Shown: positions 49,998 to 61,584 of the stretch, one piece after another
Position numbering within the stretch: the first letter of the stretch is position 1
Layout of the letters: every line of letters starts with the position of its first letter
Position numbers and translations under genes: made by a program
DNA from: Climacium dendroides
Taxonomy: Eukaryota; Streptophyta; Bryopsida; Hypnales; Climaciaceae
Direction of reading: 5' to 3'
Assembly (NCBI GenBank): GCA_950106755.1
Contig: CATNNA010000003.1
Coordinates: forward strand, 992,001-1,056,000
Length of the DNA: 64,000 bases
The notes under the pieces: generated by a model
Database searches by the model: none
What the model was told of the DNA's origin: nothing
Seen by the model: the letters and a program-made list of their open reading frames with translations, nothing else

Positions 49998-52506
49998 ATG
50001 TCCGAAAACATATTACACAAGTTGCAAATCTTCGAAATAATTAGGATTCATCCAAAAATGAAGTCTAAGAGAACCCTATTGCTTCCCCACACTTTTCCAT
50101 TTGAAATGGGTTTAAAAAAAGAAACTCTAAAAATTATTTTGTATTTAATAGAAACCAAAACAATGAATTATATCGTTTTGACGTGGAAGCGTGTCCGAAA
50201 ACATATTACACAAGTTGCAAATCTACGAAATAATTAGGATTCATCAAAAAATGAAGTTTAAGAGAACCCTATTGCTTCCCCACACTTTTCCATTTGAAAT
50301 GGGTTTAAAAAAAGAAACTCTAAAAATCATGCTATATCTAATAGAAACCAAAACAATGAATTATATCGTTTTGACGTGGAAGCATGTCCGAAAACATATT
50401 ACACAAGTTGCAAATCTTCGAAATAATTAGGATTCATCAAAAAATGATGTTTAAGAGAACCCTATTGCTTCCCCACACTTTTCCATTTGAAATGGGTTTA
50501 AAAAAAGAAACTCTGAAAATCATGCTATATTTAACAGAAACCAAAACAATGAATTATATCGTTTTGACGTGGAAGCATGTCCGAAAACATATTACACAAG
50601 TTGCAAATCTACGAAATCATTAGGGTCCATGGAAAAATGAAGTTTAAGAGAACCCTATTGCTTCCCCACACTTTTCCATTTGAAATGGGTTTAAAAAAAG
50701 AAACTCTAAAAATTATTCTGTATTTAATAGAAACCAAAACAATGAATTATATCGTTTTGACGTGGAAGCATGTCCGAAAACATATTACACAAGTTGCAAA
50801 TCTTTGAAATAATTAGGATTCATCAAAAAATGATGTTTAAGAGAACGCTATTGCTTCCCCACACTTTTCTATTTGAAATGGGTTTAAAAAAAGAAACTCT
50901 AAAAATTATTCTGTATTTAATAGAAACCAAAACAATGAATTATATCGTTTTGACGTGGAAGCGTGTCCGAAAACATATTACACAAGTTGCAAATCTACGA
51001 AATAATTAGGATTCATCAAAAAATGAAGTTTAAGAGAACCCTATTGCTTCCCCACACTTTTCCATTTGAAATGGGTTTAAAAAAAGAAACTCTAAAAATC
51101 ATGCTATATTTAATAGAAACCAAAACAATGAATTATATCGTTTTGACGTGGAAGCATGTCCGAAAACATATTACACAAGTTGCAAATCTTCGAAATAATT
51201 AGGATTCATCCAAAAATGAAGTCTAAGAGAACCCTATTGCTTCCCCACACTTTTCCATTTGAAATGGGTTTAAAAAAAGAAACTCTAAAAATCATGCTAT
51301 ATTTAATAGAAACCAAAACAATGAATTATATCGTTTTGACGTGGAAGCATGTCCGAAAACATATTACACAAGTTGCAAATCTTTGAAATAATTAGGATTC
51401 ATCAAAAAATGATGTTTAAGAGAACGCTATTGCTTCCCCACACTTTTCTATTTGAAATGGGTTTAGAAAAAGAAACTCTAAAAATTATTCTGTATTTAAT
51501 AGAAACCAAAACAATGAATTATATCGTTTTGACGTGGAAGCATGTCCGAAAACATATTACACAAGTTGCAAATCTACGAAATAATTAGGATTCATCAAAA
51601 AATGAAGTTTAAGAGAACCCTATTGCTTCCCCACACTTTTCCATTTGAAATGGGTTTAAAAAAAGAAACTCTAAAAATCATGCTATATTTAATAGAAACC
51701 AAAACAATGAATTATATCGTTTTGACGTGGAAGCATGTCCGAAAACATATTACACAAGTTGCAAATCTTCGAAATAATTAGGATTCATCCAAAAATGAAG
51801 TCTAAGAGAACCCTATTGCTTCCCCACACTTTTCCATTTGAAATGGGTTTAAAAAAAGAAACTCTAAAAATCATGCTATATTTAATAGAAACCAAAACAA
51901 TGAATTATATCGTTTTGACGTGGAAGCATGTCCGAAAACATATTACACAAGTTGCAAATCTTCGAAATAATTAGGATTCATCCAAAAATGAAGTTTAAGA
52001 GAACCCTATTGCTTCCCCACACTTTTCCATTTGAAATGGGTTTAAAAAAAGAAACTCTAAAAATTATTCTGTATTTAATAGAAACCAAAACAATGAATTA
52101 TATCGTTTTGACGTGGAAGCATGTCCGAAAACATATAACACAAGTTGCAAATCTACGAAATAATTAGGATTCATCAAAAAATGAAGTTTAAGAGAACCCT
52201 ATTGCTTCCCCATACTTTTCCATTTGAAATGGGTTTAAAAAAAGAAACTCTAAAAATCATGCTATATCTAATAGAAACCAAAACAATGAATTATATCGTT
52301 TTGACGTGGAAGCATGTCCGAAAACATATTACACAAGTTGCAAATCTTCGAAATAATTAGGATTCATCAAAAAATGATGTTTAAGAGAACCCTATTGCTT
52401 CCCCACACTTTTCCATTTGAAATGGGTTTAAAAAAAGAAACTCTAAAAATTATTCTGTATTTAATAGAAACCAAAACAATGAATTATATCGTTTTGACGT
52501 GGAAGC
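49998..52506. repeat. 13-mer segmental duplication, copy 1 (2,509 bp)
   Basis: Monomers 260-272 are matched by monomers 273-285 at an offset of 2,509 bp (13 x 193). Shared rare states include the CTGAAAATC/AACAGAAACC monomer (50384), the GGGTCCATGG monomer (50577), CTTTGAAAT (m36 T) at two monomer junctions, GTTTAGAAAA (51349-51541) and CCCATAC (52121-52313). It differs from copy 2 at ATTATTTTG versus ATTATTCTG in its first monomer and at several bases near its right end, including an ATAACAC at 52134-52140. Confidence 0.92.
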
Positions 52507-55015
52507 ATGTCCGAAAACATATTACACAAGTTGCAAATCTTCGAAATAATTAGGATTCATCCAAAAATGAAGTCTAAGAGAACCCTATTGCTTCCCCACA
52601 CTTTTCCATTTGAAATGGGTTTAAAAAAAGAAACTCTAAAAATTATTCTGTATTTAATAGAAACCAAAACAATGAATTATATCGTTTTGACGTGGAAGCG
52701 TGTCCGAAAACATATTACACAAGTTGCAAATCTACGAAATAATTAGGATTCATCAAAAAATGAAGTTTAAGAGAACCCTATTGCTTCCCCACACTTTTCC
52801 ATTTGAAATGGGTTTAAAAAAAGAAACTCTAAAAATCATGCTATATCTAATAGAAACCAAAACAATGAATTATATCGTTTTGACGTGGAAGCATGTCCGA
52901 AAACATATTACACAAGTTGCAAATCTTCGAAATAATTAGGATTCATCAAAAAATGATGTTTAAGAGAACCCTATTGCTTCCCCACACTTTTCCATTTGAA
53001 ATGGGTTTAAAAAAAGAAACTCTGAAAATCATGCTATATTTAACAGAAACCAAAACAATGAATTATATCGTTTTGACGTGGAAGCATGTCCGAAAACATA
53101 TTACACAAGTTGCAAATCTACGAAATCATTAGGGTCCATGGAAAAATGAAGTTTAAGAGAACCCTATTGCTTCCCCACACTTTTCCATTTGAAATGGGTT
53201 TAAAAAAAGAAACTCTAAAAATTATTCTGTATTTAATAGAAACCAAAACAATGAATTATATCGTTTTGACGTGGAAGCATGTCCGAAAACATATTACACA
53301 AGTTGCAAATCTTTGAAATAATTAGGATTCATCAAAAAATGATGTTTAAGAGAACGCTATTGCTTCCCCACACTTTTCTATTTGAAATGGGTTTAAAAAA
53401 AGAAACTCTAAAAATTATTCTGTATTTAATAGAAACCAAAACAATGAATTATATCGTTTTGACGTGGAAGCGTGTCCGAAAACATATTACACAAGTTGCA
53501 AATCTACGAAATAATTAGGATTCATCAAAAAATGAAGTTTAAGAGAACCCTATTGCTTCCCCACACTTTTCCATTTGAAATGGGTTTAAAAAAAGAAACT
53601 CTAAAAATCATGCTATATTTAATAGAAACCAAAACAATGAATTATATCGTTTTGACGTGGAAGCATGTCCGAAAACATATTACACAAGTTGCAAATCTTC
53701 GAAATAATTAGGATTCATCCAAAAATGAAGTCTAAGAGAACCCTATTGCTTCCCCACACTTTTCCATTTGAAATGGGTTTAAAAAAAGAAACTCTAAAAA
53801 TCATGCTATATTTAATAGAAACCAAAACAATGAATTATATCGTTTTGACGTGGAAGCATGTCCGAAAACATATTACACAAGTTGCAAATCTTTGAAATAA
53901 TTAGGATTCATCAAAAAATGATGTTTAAGAGAACGCTATTGCTTCCCCACACTTTTCTATTTGAAATGGGTTTAGAAAAAGAAACTCTAAAAATTATTCT
54001 GTATTTAATAGAAACCAAAACAATGAATTATATCGTTTTGACGTGGAAGCATGTCCGAAAACATATTACACAAGTTGCAAATCTACGAAATAATTAGGAT
54101 TCATCAAAAAATGATGTTTAAGAGAACCCTATTGCTTCCCCACACTTTTCCATTTGAAATGGGTTTAAAAAAAGAAACTCTAAAAATCATGCTATATTTA
54201 ATAGAAACCAAAACAATGAATTATATCGTTTTGACGTGGAAGCATGTCCGAAAACATATTACACAAGTTGCAAATCTTCGAAATAATTAGGATTCATCCA
54301 AAAATGAAGTCTAAGAGAACCCTATTGCTTCCCCACACTTTTCCATTTGAAATGGGTTTAAAAAAAGAAACTCTAAAAATCATGCTATATTTAATAGAAA
54401 CCAAAACAATGAATTATATCGTTTTGACGTGGAAGCATGTCCGAAAACATATTACACAAGTTGCAAATCTTCGAAATAATTAGGATTCATCAAAAAATGA
54501 AGTTTAAGAGAACCCTATTGCTTCCCCACACTTTTCCATTTGAAATGGGTTTAAAAAAAGAAACTCTAAAAATTATTCTGTATTTAATAGAAACCAAAAC
54601 AATGAATTATATCGTTTTGACGTGGAAGCATGTCCGAAAACATATTACACAAGTTGCAAATCTACGAAATAATTAGGATTCATCAAAAAATGAAGTTTAA
54701 GAGAACCCTATTGCTTCCCCATACTTTTCCATTTGAAATGGGTTTAAAAAAAGAAACTCTAAAAATCATGCTATATCTAATAGAAACCAAAACAATGAAT
54801 TATATCGTTTTGACGTGGAAGCATGTCCGAAAACATATTACACAAGTTGCAAATCTTCGAAATAATTAGGATTCATCAAAAAATGATGTTTAAGAGAACC
54901 CTATTGCTTCCCCACACTTTTCCATTTGAAATGGGTTTAAAAAAAGAAACTCTACAAATCATGCTATATTTAATAGAAACCAAAACAATGAATTATATCG
55001 TTTTGACGTGGAAGC
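52507..55015. repeat. 13-mer segmental duplication, copy 2 (2,509 bp)
   Basis: Monomers 273-285 reproduce the preceding 13-mer, with the GGGTCCATGG monomer at 53086 and the GTTTAGAAAA monomer at 53858. Monomer 281 (54051) has m65 T where its partner has A, and monomer 283 has m56 A where its partner has C. Monomer 285 carries CTCTACAAATC (m133 C), absent from its partner 272. These few differences suggest the pair is somewhat older than the 4,246-bp duplication, or has been touched by conversion. Confidence 0.92.
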
Positions 55016-57717
55016 ATGTCCGAAAACATATTACACAAGTTGCAAATCTTCGAAATAATTAGGATTCATCAAAAAATGAAGTTTAAGAGAACCCTATTGC
55101 TTCCCCACACATTTCCATTTGAAATGGGTTTAAAAAAAGAAACTCTGAAAATCATGCTATATTTAACAGAAACCAAAACAATGAATTATATCGTTTTGAC
55201 GTGGAAGCATGTCCGAAAACATATTACACAAGTTGCAAATCTACGAAATAATTAGGATTCATCAAAAAATGAAGTTTAAGAGAACCCTATTGCTTCCCCA
55301 CACTTTTCCATTTGAAATGGGTTTAAAAAAAGAAACTCTAAAAATTATTCTGTATTTAATAGAAACCAAAACAATGAATTATATCGTTTTGACGTGGAAG
55401 CATGTCCGAAAACATATTACACAAGTTGCAAATCTTCGAAATAATTAGGATTCATCCAAAAATGAAGTCTAAGAGAACCCTATTGCTTCCCCACACTTTT
55501 CCATTTGAAATGGGTTTAAAAAAAGAAACTCTAAAAATTATTCTGTATTTAATAGAAACCAAAACAATGAATTATATCGTTTTGACGTGGAAGCGTGTCC
55601 GAAAACATACTACACAAGTTGCAAATCTACGAAATAATTAGGATTCATCAAAAAATGAAGTTTAAGAGAACCCTATTGCTTCCCCACACTTTTCCATTTG
55701 AAATGGGTTTAAAAAAAGAAACTCTAAAAATCATGCTATATCTAATAGAAACCAAAACAATGAATTATATCGTTTTGACGTGGAAGCATGTCCGAAAACA
55801 TATTACACAAGTTGCAAATCTTCGAAATAATTAGGATTCATCAAAAAATGATGTTTAAGAGAACCCTATTGCTTCCCCACACTTTTCCATTTGAAATGGG
55901 TTTAAAAAAAGAAACTCTACAAATCATGCTATATTTAATAGAAACCAAAACAATGAATTATATCGTTTTGACGTGGAAGCGTGTCCGAAAACATATTACA
56001 CAAGTTGCAAATCTACGAAATAATTAGGATTCATCAAAAAATGAAGTTTAAGAGAACCCTATTGCTTCCCCACACTTTTCCATTTGAAATGGGTTTAAAA
56101 AAAGAAACTCTAAAAATCATGCTATATCTAATAGAAACCAAAACAATGAATTATATCGTATTGACGTGGAAGCATGTCCGAAAACATATTACACAAGTTG
56201 CAAATCTTCGAAATAATTAGGATTCATCAAAAAATGATGTTTAAGAGAACCCTATTGCTTCCCCACACTTTTCCATTTGAAATGGGTTTAAAAAAAGAAA
56301 CTCTGAAAATCATGCTATATTTAACAGAAACCAAAACAATGAATTATATCGTTTTGACGTGGAAGCATGTCCGAAAACATATTACACAAGTTGCAAATCT
56401 ACGAAATAATTAGGATTCATCAAAAAATGAAGTTTAAGAGAACCCTATTGCTTCCCCACACTTTTCCATTTGAAATGGGTTTAAAAAAAGAAACTCTAAA
56501 AATTATTCTGTATTTAATAGAAACCAAAACAATGAATTATATCGTTTTGACGTGGAAGCATGTCCGAAAACATATTACACAAGTTGCAAATCTTTGAAAT
56601 AATTAGGATTCATCAAAAAATGATGTTTAAGAGAACGCTATTGCTTCCCCACACTTTTCTATTTGAAATGGGTTTAAAAAAAGAAACTCTAAAAATTATT
56701 CTGTATTTAATAGAAACCAAAACAATGAATTATATCGTTTTGACGTGGAAGCGTGTCCGAAAACATATTACACAAGTTGCAAATCTACGAAATAATTAGG
56801 ATTCATCAAAAAATGAAGTTTAAGAGAACCCTATTGCTTCCCCACACTTTTCCATTTGAAATGGGTTTAAAAAAAGAAACTCTAAAAATCATGCTATATT
56901 TAATAGAAACCAAAACAATGAATTATATCGTTTTGACGTGGAAGCATGTCCGAAAACATATTACACAAGTTGCAAATCTTCGAAATAATTAGGATTCATC
57001 CAAAAATGAAGTCTAAGAGAACCCTATTGCTTCCCCACACTTTTCCATTTGAAATGGGTTTAAAAAAAGAAACTCTAAAAATCATGCTATATTTAATAGA
57101 AACCAAAACAATGAATTATATCGTTTTGACGTGGAAGCATGTCCGAAAACATATTACACAAGTTGCAAATCTTTGAAATAATTAGGATTCATCAAAAAAT
57201 GATGTTTAAGAGAACGCTATTGCTTCCCCACACTTTTCTATTTGAAATGGGTTTAAAAAAAGAAACTCTAAAAATTATTCTGTATTTAATAGAAACCAAA
57301 ACAATGAATTATATCGTTTTGACGTGGAAGCATGTCCGAAAACATATTACACAAGTTGCAAATCTACGAAATAATTAGGATTCATCAAAAAATGATGTTT
57401 AAGAGAACCCTATTGCTTCCCCACACTTTTCCATTTGAAATGGGTTTAAAAAAAGAAACTCTAAAAATCATGCTATATCTAATAGAAACCAAAACAATGA
57501 ATTATATCGTTTTGACGTGGAAGCATGTCCGAAAACATATTACACAAGTTGCAAATCTACGAAATAATTAGGATTCATCAAAAAATGAAGTTTAAGAGAA
57601 CCCTATTGCTTCCCCACACTTTTCCATTTGAAATGGGTTTAAAAAAAGAAACTCTAAAAATTATTCTGTATTTAATAGAAACCAAAACAATGAATTATAT
57701 CGTTTTGACGTGGAAGC
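55016..57717. repeat. Rearranged third relative of the 13-mer (monomers 286-299)
   Basis: Monomers 292-297 (56174-57331) match 275-280 at an offset of 3,281 bp (17 monomers), including the CTGAAAATC/AACAGAAACC monomer and the m36 T junctions. They lack the GGGTCCATGG change in monomer 293 and the GTTTAGAAAA change in monomer 297. Extra monomers with GCGTGTCC junctions and m133 C (55788) are inserted ahead of them. The last monomer (57525) leads into the divergent pocket. Confidence 0.82.
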
Positions 57718-57917
57718 ATGTCCGAAAACATAACACACAAGTTGCAAATCTTCGAAATCATCAGGATTCATGGAAAAATGAAGTTTAAGAGAACCCTATT
57801 GCTTCCCCACACTTTTTTAAGTAAAAGGGGTTTTAAAAAATAGAGACTCTAAAAATCATGCTGTATTTAATAAAAACCAAACCAAACCAATAAATTATAT
57901 CCGTTTGACGTGGAAGC
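57718..57917. repeat. 200-bp divergent monomer
   Basis: This is the most diverged monomer in the window and the only one of 200 bp. The dyad and A-tract region is rewritten (TTTTTTAAGTAAAAGGGG), with an AATAGAG in place of AAGAAAC. The A/C-rich segment has an added CCAAA unit (ACCAAACCAAACCAATAA), and CCGTTTG replaces CGTTTTG. The left part also has AATCATCAGG and CATGGAAAAATG. Flanking consensus-like sequence is in register, so this is an old, unhomogenised monomer and not a foreign insert. Confidence 0.92.
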
Positions 57918-58110
57918 ATGTCTGATAATATAACACAGAAGTTGCAAATCTTCGAAATCATTAGGGTCCATGGAAAAATGAAGTTTAAGAGAACCATATT
58001 GCTTTCCTACATTTTTTCAATTGAAATGGGTTTAAAAAAAGAAACTCTAAAAATTATTCTGTATTTAATAGAAACCAAAACAATGAATTATATCGTTTTG
58101 ACGTGGAAGC
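57918..58110. repeat. Divergent 193-bp monomer, likely donor-type of GGGTCCATGG copies
   Basis: The left half diverges: TGTCTGATAATATAAC replaces the usual start, followed by AATCATTAGGGTCCATGG and CATATTGCTTTCC. It has TTCAATTGAAATGGG, sharing the m103 A state with the divergent monomers at 3092-3671. The right half, from the A-tract on, is consensus with ATTATTCTG. The sharp change within the monomer looks like a conversion boundary. Confidence 0.9.
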
Positions 58111-59268
58111 ATGTCCGAAAACATATTACACAAGTTGCAAATCTTTGAAATAATTAGGATTCATCAAAAAATGATGTTTAAGAGAACGCTATTGCTTCCC
58201 CACACTTTTCTATTTGAAATGGGTTTAAAAAAAGAAACTCTAAAAATTATTCTGTATTTAATAGAAACCAAAACAATGAATTATATCGTTTTGACGTGGA
58301 AGCGTGTCCGAAAACATATTACACAAGTTGCAAATCTACGAAATAATTAGGATTCATCAAAAAATGAAGTTTAAGAGAACCCTATTGCTTCCCCACACTT
58401 TTCCATTTGAAATGGGTTTAAAAAAAGCAACTCTAAAAATCATGCTATATTTAATAGAAACCAAAACAATGAATTATATCGTTTTGACGTGGAAGCATGT
58501 CCGAAAACATATTACACAAGTTGCAAATCTTCGAAATAATTAGGATTCATCCAAAAATGAAGTCTAAGAGAACCCTATTGCTTCCCCACACTTTTCCATT
58601 TGAAATGGGTTTAAAAAAAGAAACTCTAAAAATCATGCTATATCTAATAGAAACCAAAACAATGAATTATATCGTTTTGACGTGGAAGCATGTCCGAAAA
58701 CATATTACACAAGTTGCAAATCTACGAAATAATTAGGATTCATCAAAAAATGAAGTTTAAGAGAACCCTATTGCTTCCCCACACTTTTCCATTTGAAATG
58801 GGTTTAAAAAAAGAAACTCTAAAAATTATTCTGTATTTAATAGAAACCAAAACAATGAATTATATCGTTTTGACGTGGAAGCATGTCCGAAAACATACTA
58901 CACAAGTTGCAAATCTACGAAATAATTAGGATTCATCCAAAAATGAAGTTTAAGAGAACCCTATTGCTTCCCCACACTTTTCCATTTGAAATGGGTTTAA
59001 AAAAAGAAACTCTAAAAATTATTCTGTATTTAATAGAAACCAAAACAATGAATTATATCGTTTTGACGTGGAAGCGTATCCGAAAACATATTACACAAGT
59101 TGCAAATCTACGAAATAAATAGGATTCATCAAAAAATGAAGTTTAAGAGAACCCTATTGCTTCCCCACACTTTTCCATTTGAAATGGGTTTAAAAAAAGA
59201 AACTCTAAAAATCATGCTATATCTAATAGAAACCAAAACAATGAATTATATCGTTCTGACGTGGAAGC
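58111..59268. repeat. Satellite monomers 302-307, link to the terminal HOR
   Basis: Six 193-bp monomers without a local period. The first resembles the start of monomers 264/277/294 with a GCGTGTCC end. Monomer 303 has a private AAAGCAACTC. Monomers 304 and 307 have m148 C. Monomer 306 ends with the private GCGTATCC, and monomer 307 (59076) has ATAAATAGG, shared with the divergent monomer 20, and TTCTGACG (m182 C), which recurs in the terminal HOR. Confidence 0.8.
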
Positions 59269-61584
59269 ATGTCCGAAAACATATTACACAAGTTGCAAAT
59301 CTTCGAAATAATTAGGATTCATCAAAAAATGATGTTTAAGAGAACCCTATTGCTTCCCCACACTTTTCCATTTGAAATGGGTTTAAAAAAAGAAACTCTA
59401 AAAATCATGCTATATTTAATAGAAACCAAAACAATGAATTATATCGTTTTGACGTGGAAGCATGTCCGAAAACATATTACACAAGTTGCAAATCTACGAA
59501 ATAATTAGGATTCATCAAAAAATGAAGTTTAAGAGAACCCTATTGCTTCCCCACACTTTTCCATTTGAAATGGGTTTAAAAAAAGAAACTCTAAAAATTA
59601 TTCTGTATTTAATAGAAACCAAAACAATGAATTATATCGTTTTGACGTGGAAGCATGTCCGAAAACATATTACACAAGTTGCAAATCTACGAAATAATTA
59701 GGATTCATCAAAAAATGAAGTTTAAGAGAACCCTATTGCTTCCCCACACTTTTCCATTTGAAATGGGTTTAAAAAAAGAAACTCTAAAAATTATTCTGTA
59801 TTTAATAGAAACCAAAACAATGAATTATATCGTTTTGACGTGGAAGCATGTCCGAAAACATATTACACAAGTTGCAAATCTACGAAATAATTAGGATTCA
59901 TCTAAAAATGAAGTTTAAGAGAACCCTATTGCTTCCCCACACTTTTCCATTTGAAATGGGTTTAAAAAAAGAAACTCTAAAAATTATTCTGTATTTAATA
60001 GAAACCAAAACAATGAATTATATCGTTTTGACGTGGAAGCATGTCCGAAAACATATTACACAAGTTGCAAATCTACGAAATAATTAGGATTCATCTAAAA
60101 ATGAAGTTTAAGAGAACCCTATTGCTTCCCCACACTTTTCCATTTGAAATGGGTTTAAAAAAAGAAACTCTAAAAATTATTCTGTATTTAATAGAAACCA
60201 AAACAATGAATTATATCGTTTTGACGTGGAAGCATGTCCGAAAACATATTACACAAGTTGCAAATCTACGAAATAATTAGGATTCATCAAAAAATGAAGT
60301 TTAAGAGAACCCTATTGCTTCCCCACACTTTTCCATTTGAAATGGGTTTAAAAAAAGAAACTCTAAAAATTATTCTGTATTTAATAGAAACCAAAACAAT
60401 GAATTATATCGTTTTGACGTGGAAGCATGTCCGAAAACATATTACACAAGTTGCAAATCTACGAAATAATTAGGATTCATCAAAAAATGAAGTTTAGGAG
60501 AACCCTATTGCTTCCGCACACTTTTCCATTTGAAATAGGTTTAAAAAAAGAAACTCTAAAAATTATTCTGTATTTAATAGAAACCAAAACAATGAATTAT
60601 ATCGTTTTGACGTGGAAGCATGTCCGAAAACATATTACACAAGTTGCAAATCTTCGAAATAATTAGGATTCATCCAAAAATGAAGTTTAAGAGAACCCTA
60701 TTGCTTCCCCACACTTTTCCATTTGAAATGGGTTTAAAAAATGAAACTCTACAAATCATGCTATATTTAATAGAAACCAAAACAATGAATTATATCGTTT
60801 TGACGTGGAAGCATGTCCGAAAACATATTACACAAGTTGCAAATCTACGAAATAATTAGGATTCATCAAAAAATGAAGTTTAAGAGAACCCTATTGCTTC
60901 CCCACACTTTTCCATTTGAAATGGGTTTAAAAAAAGAAACTCTAAAAATTATTCTGTATTTAATAGAAACCAAAACAATGAATTATATCGTTTTGACGTG
61001 GAAGCATGTCCGAAAACATATTACACAAGTTGCAAATCTACGAAATAATTAGGATTCATCAAAAAATGAAGTTTAGGAGAACCCTATTGCTTCCGCACAC
61101 TTTTCCATTTGAAATAGGTTTAAAAAATGAAACTCTACAAATCATGCTATATTTAATAGAAACCAAAAGAATGAATTATATCGTTTTGACGTGGAAGCAT
61201 GTCCGAAAACATATTACACAAGTTGCAAATCTACGAAATAATTAGGATTCATCAAAAAATGAAGTTTAGGAGAACCCTATTGCTTCCGCACACTTTTCCA
61301 TTTGAAATAGGTTTAAAAAATGAAACTCTACAAATCATGCTATATTTAATAGAAACCAAAACAATGAATTATATCGTTTTGACGTGGAAGCATGTCCGAA
61401 AACATATTACACAAGTTGCAAATCTTCGAAATAATTAGGATTCATCCAAAAATGATGTTTAAGAGAACCCTATTGCTTCCCCACACTTTTCCATTTGAAA
61501 TGGGTTTAAAAAAAGAAACTCTAAAAATCATGCTATATCTAATAGAAACCAAAACAATGAATTATATCGTTCTGACGTGGAAGC
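59269..61584. repeat. Terminal HOR copy 1, 12 monomers (2,316 bp)
   Basis: Monomers 308-319 contain mostly m35 A, ATTATTCTG types, including two consecutive CATCTAAAAA monomers (m56 T; 59848 and 60041). A linked three-change type (TTTAGGAG, TTCCGCAC, AAATAGGT) occurs at 60427, 61006 and 61199, and the A6-TG plus m133 C type occurs at 60620, 61006 and 61199. A private CCAAAAGAATG lies in monomer 317. The last monomer has m148 C and TTCTGACG. Confidence 0.92.

Noticed and set aside
57718..57917. Transposon footprint or insertion in the 200-bp monomer
   Set aside because: Sequence aligns with the consensus along its length; the extra bases are explained by a CCAAA microduplication and small changes. 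No terminal inverted repeats or target duplication are visible.
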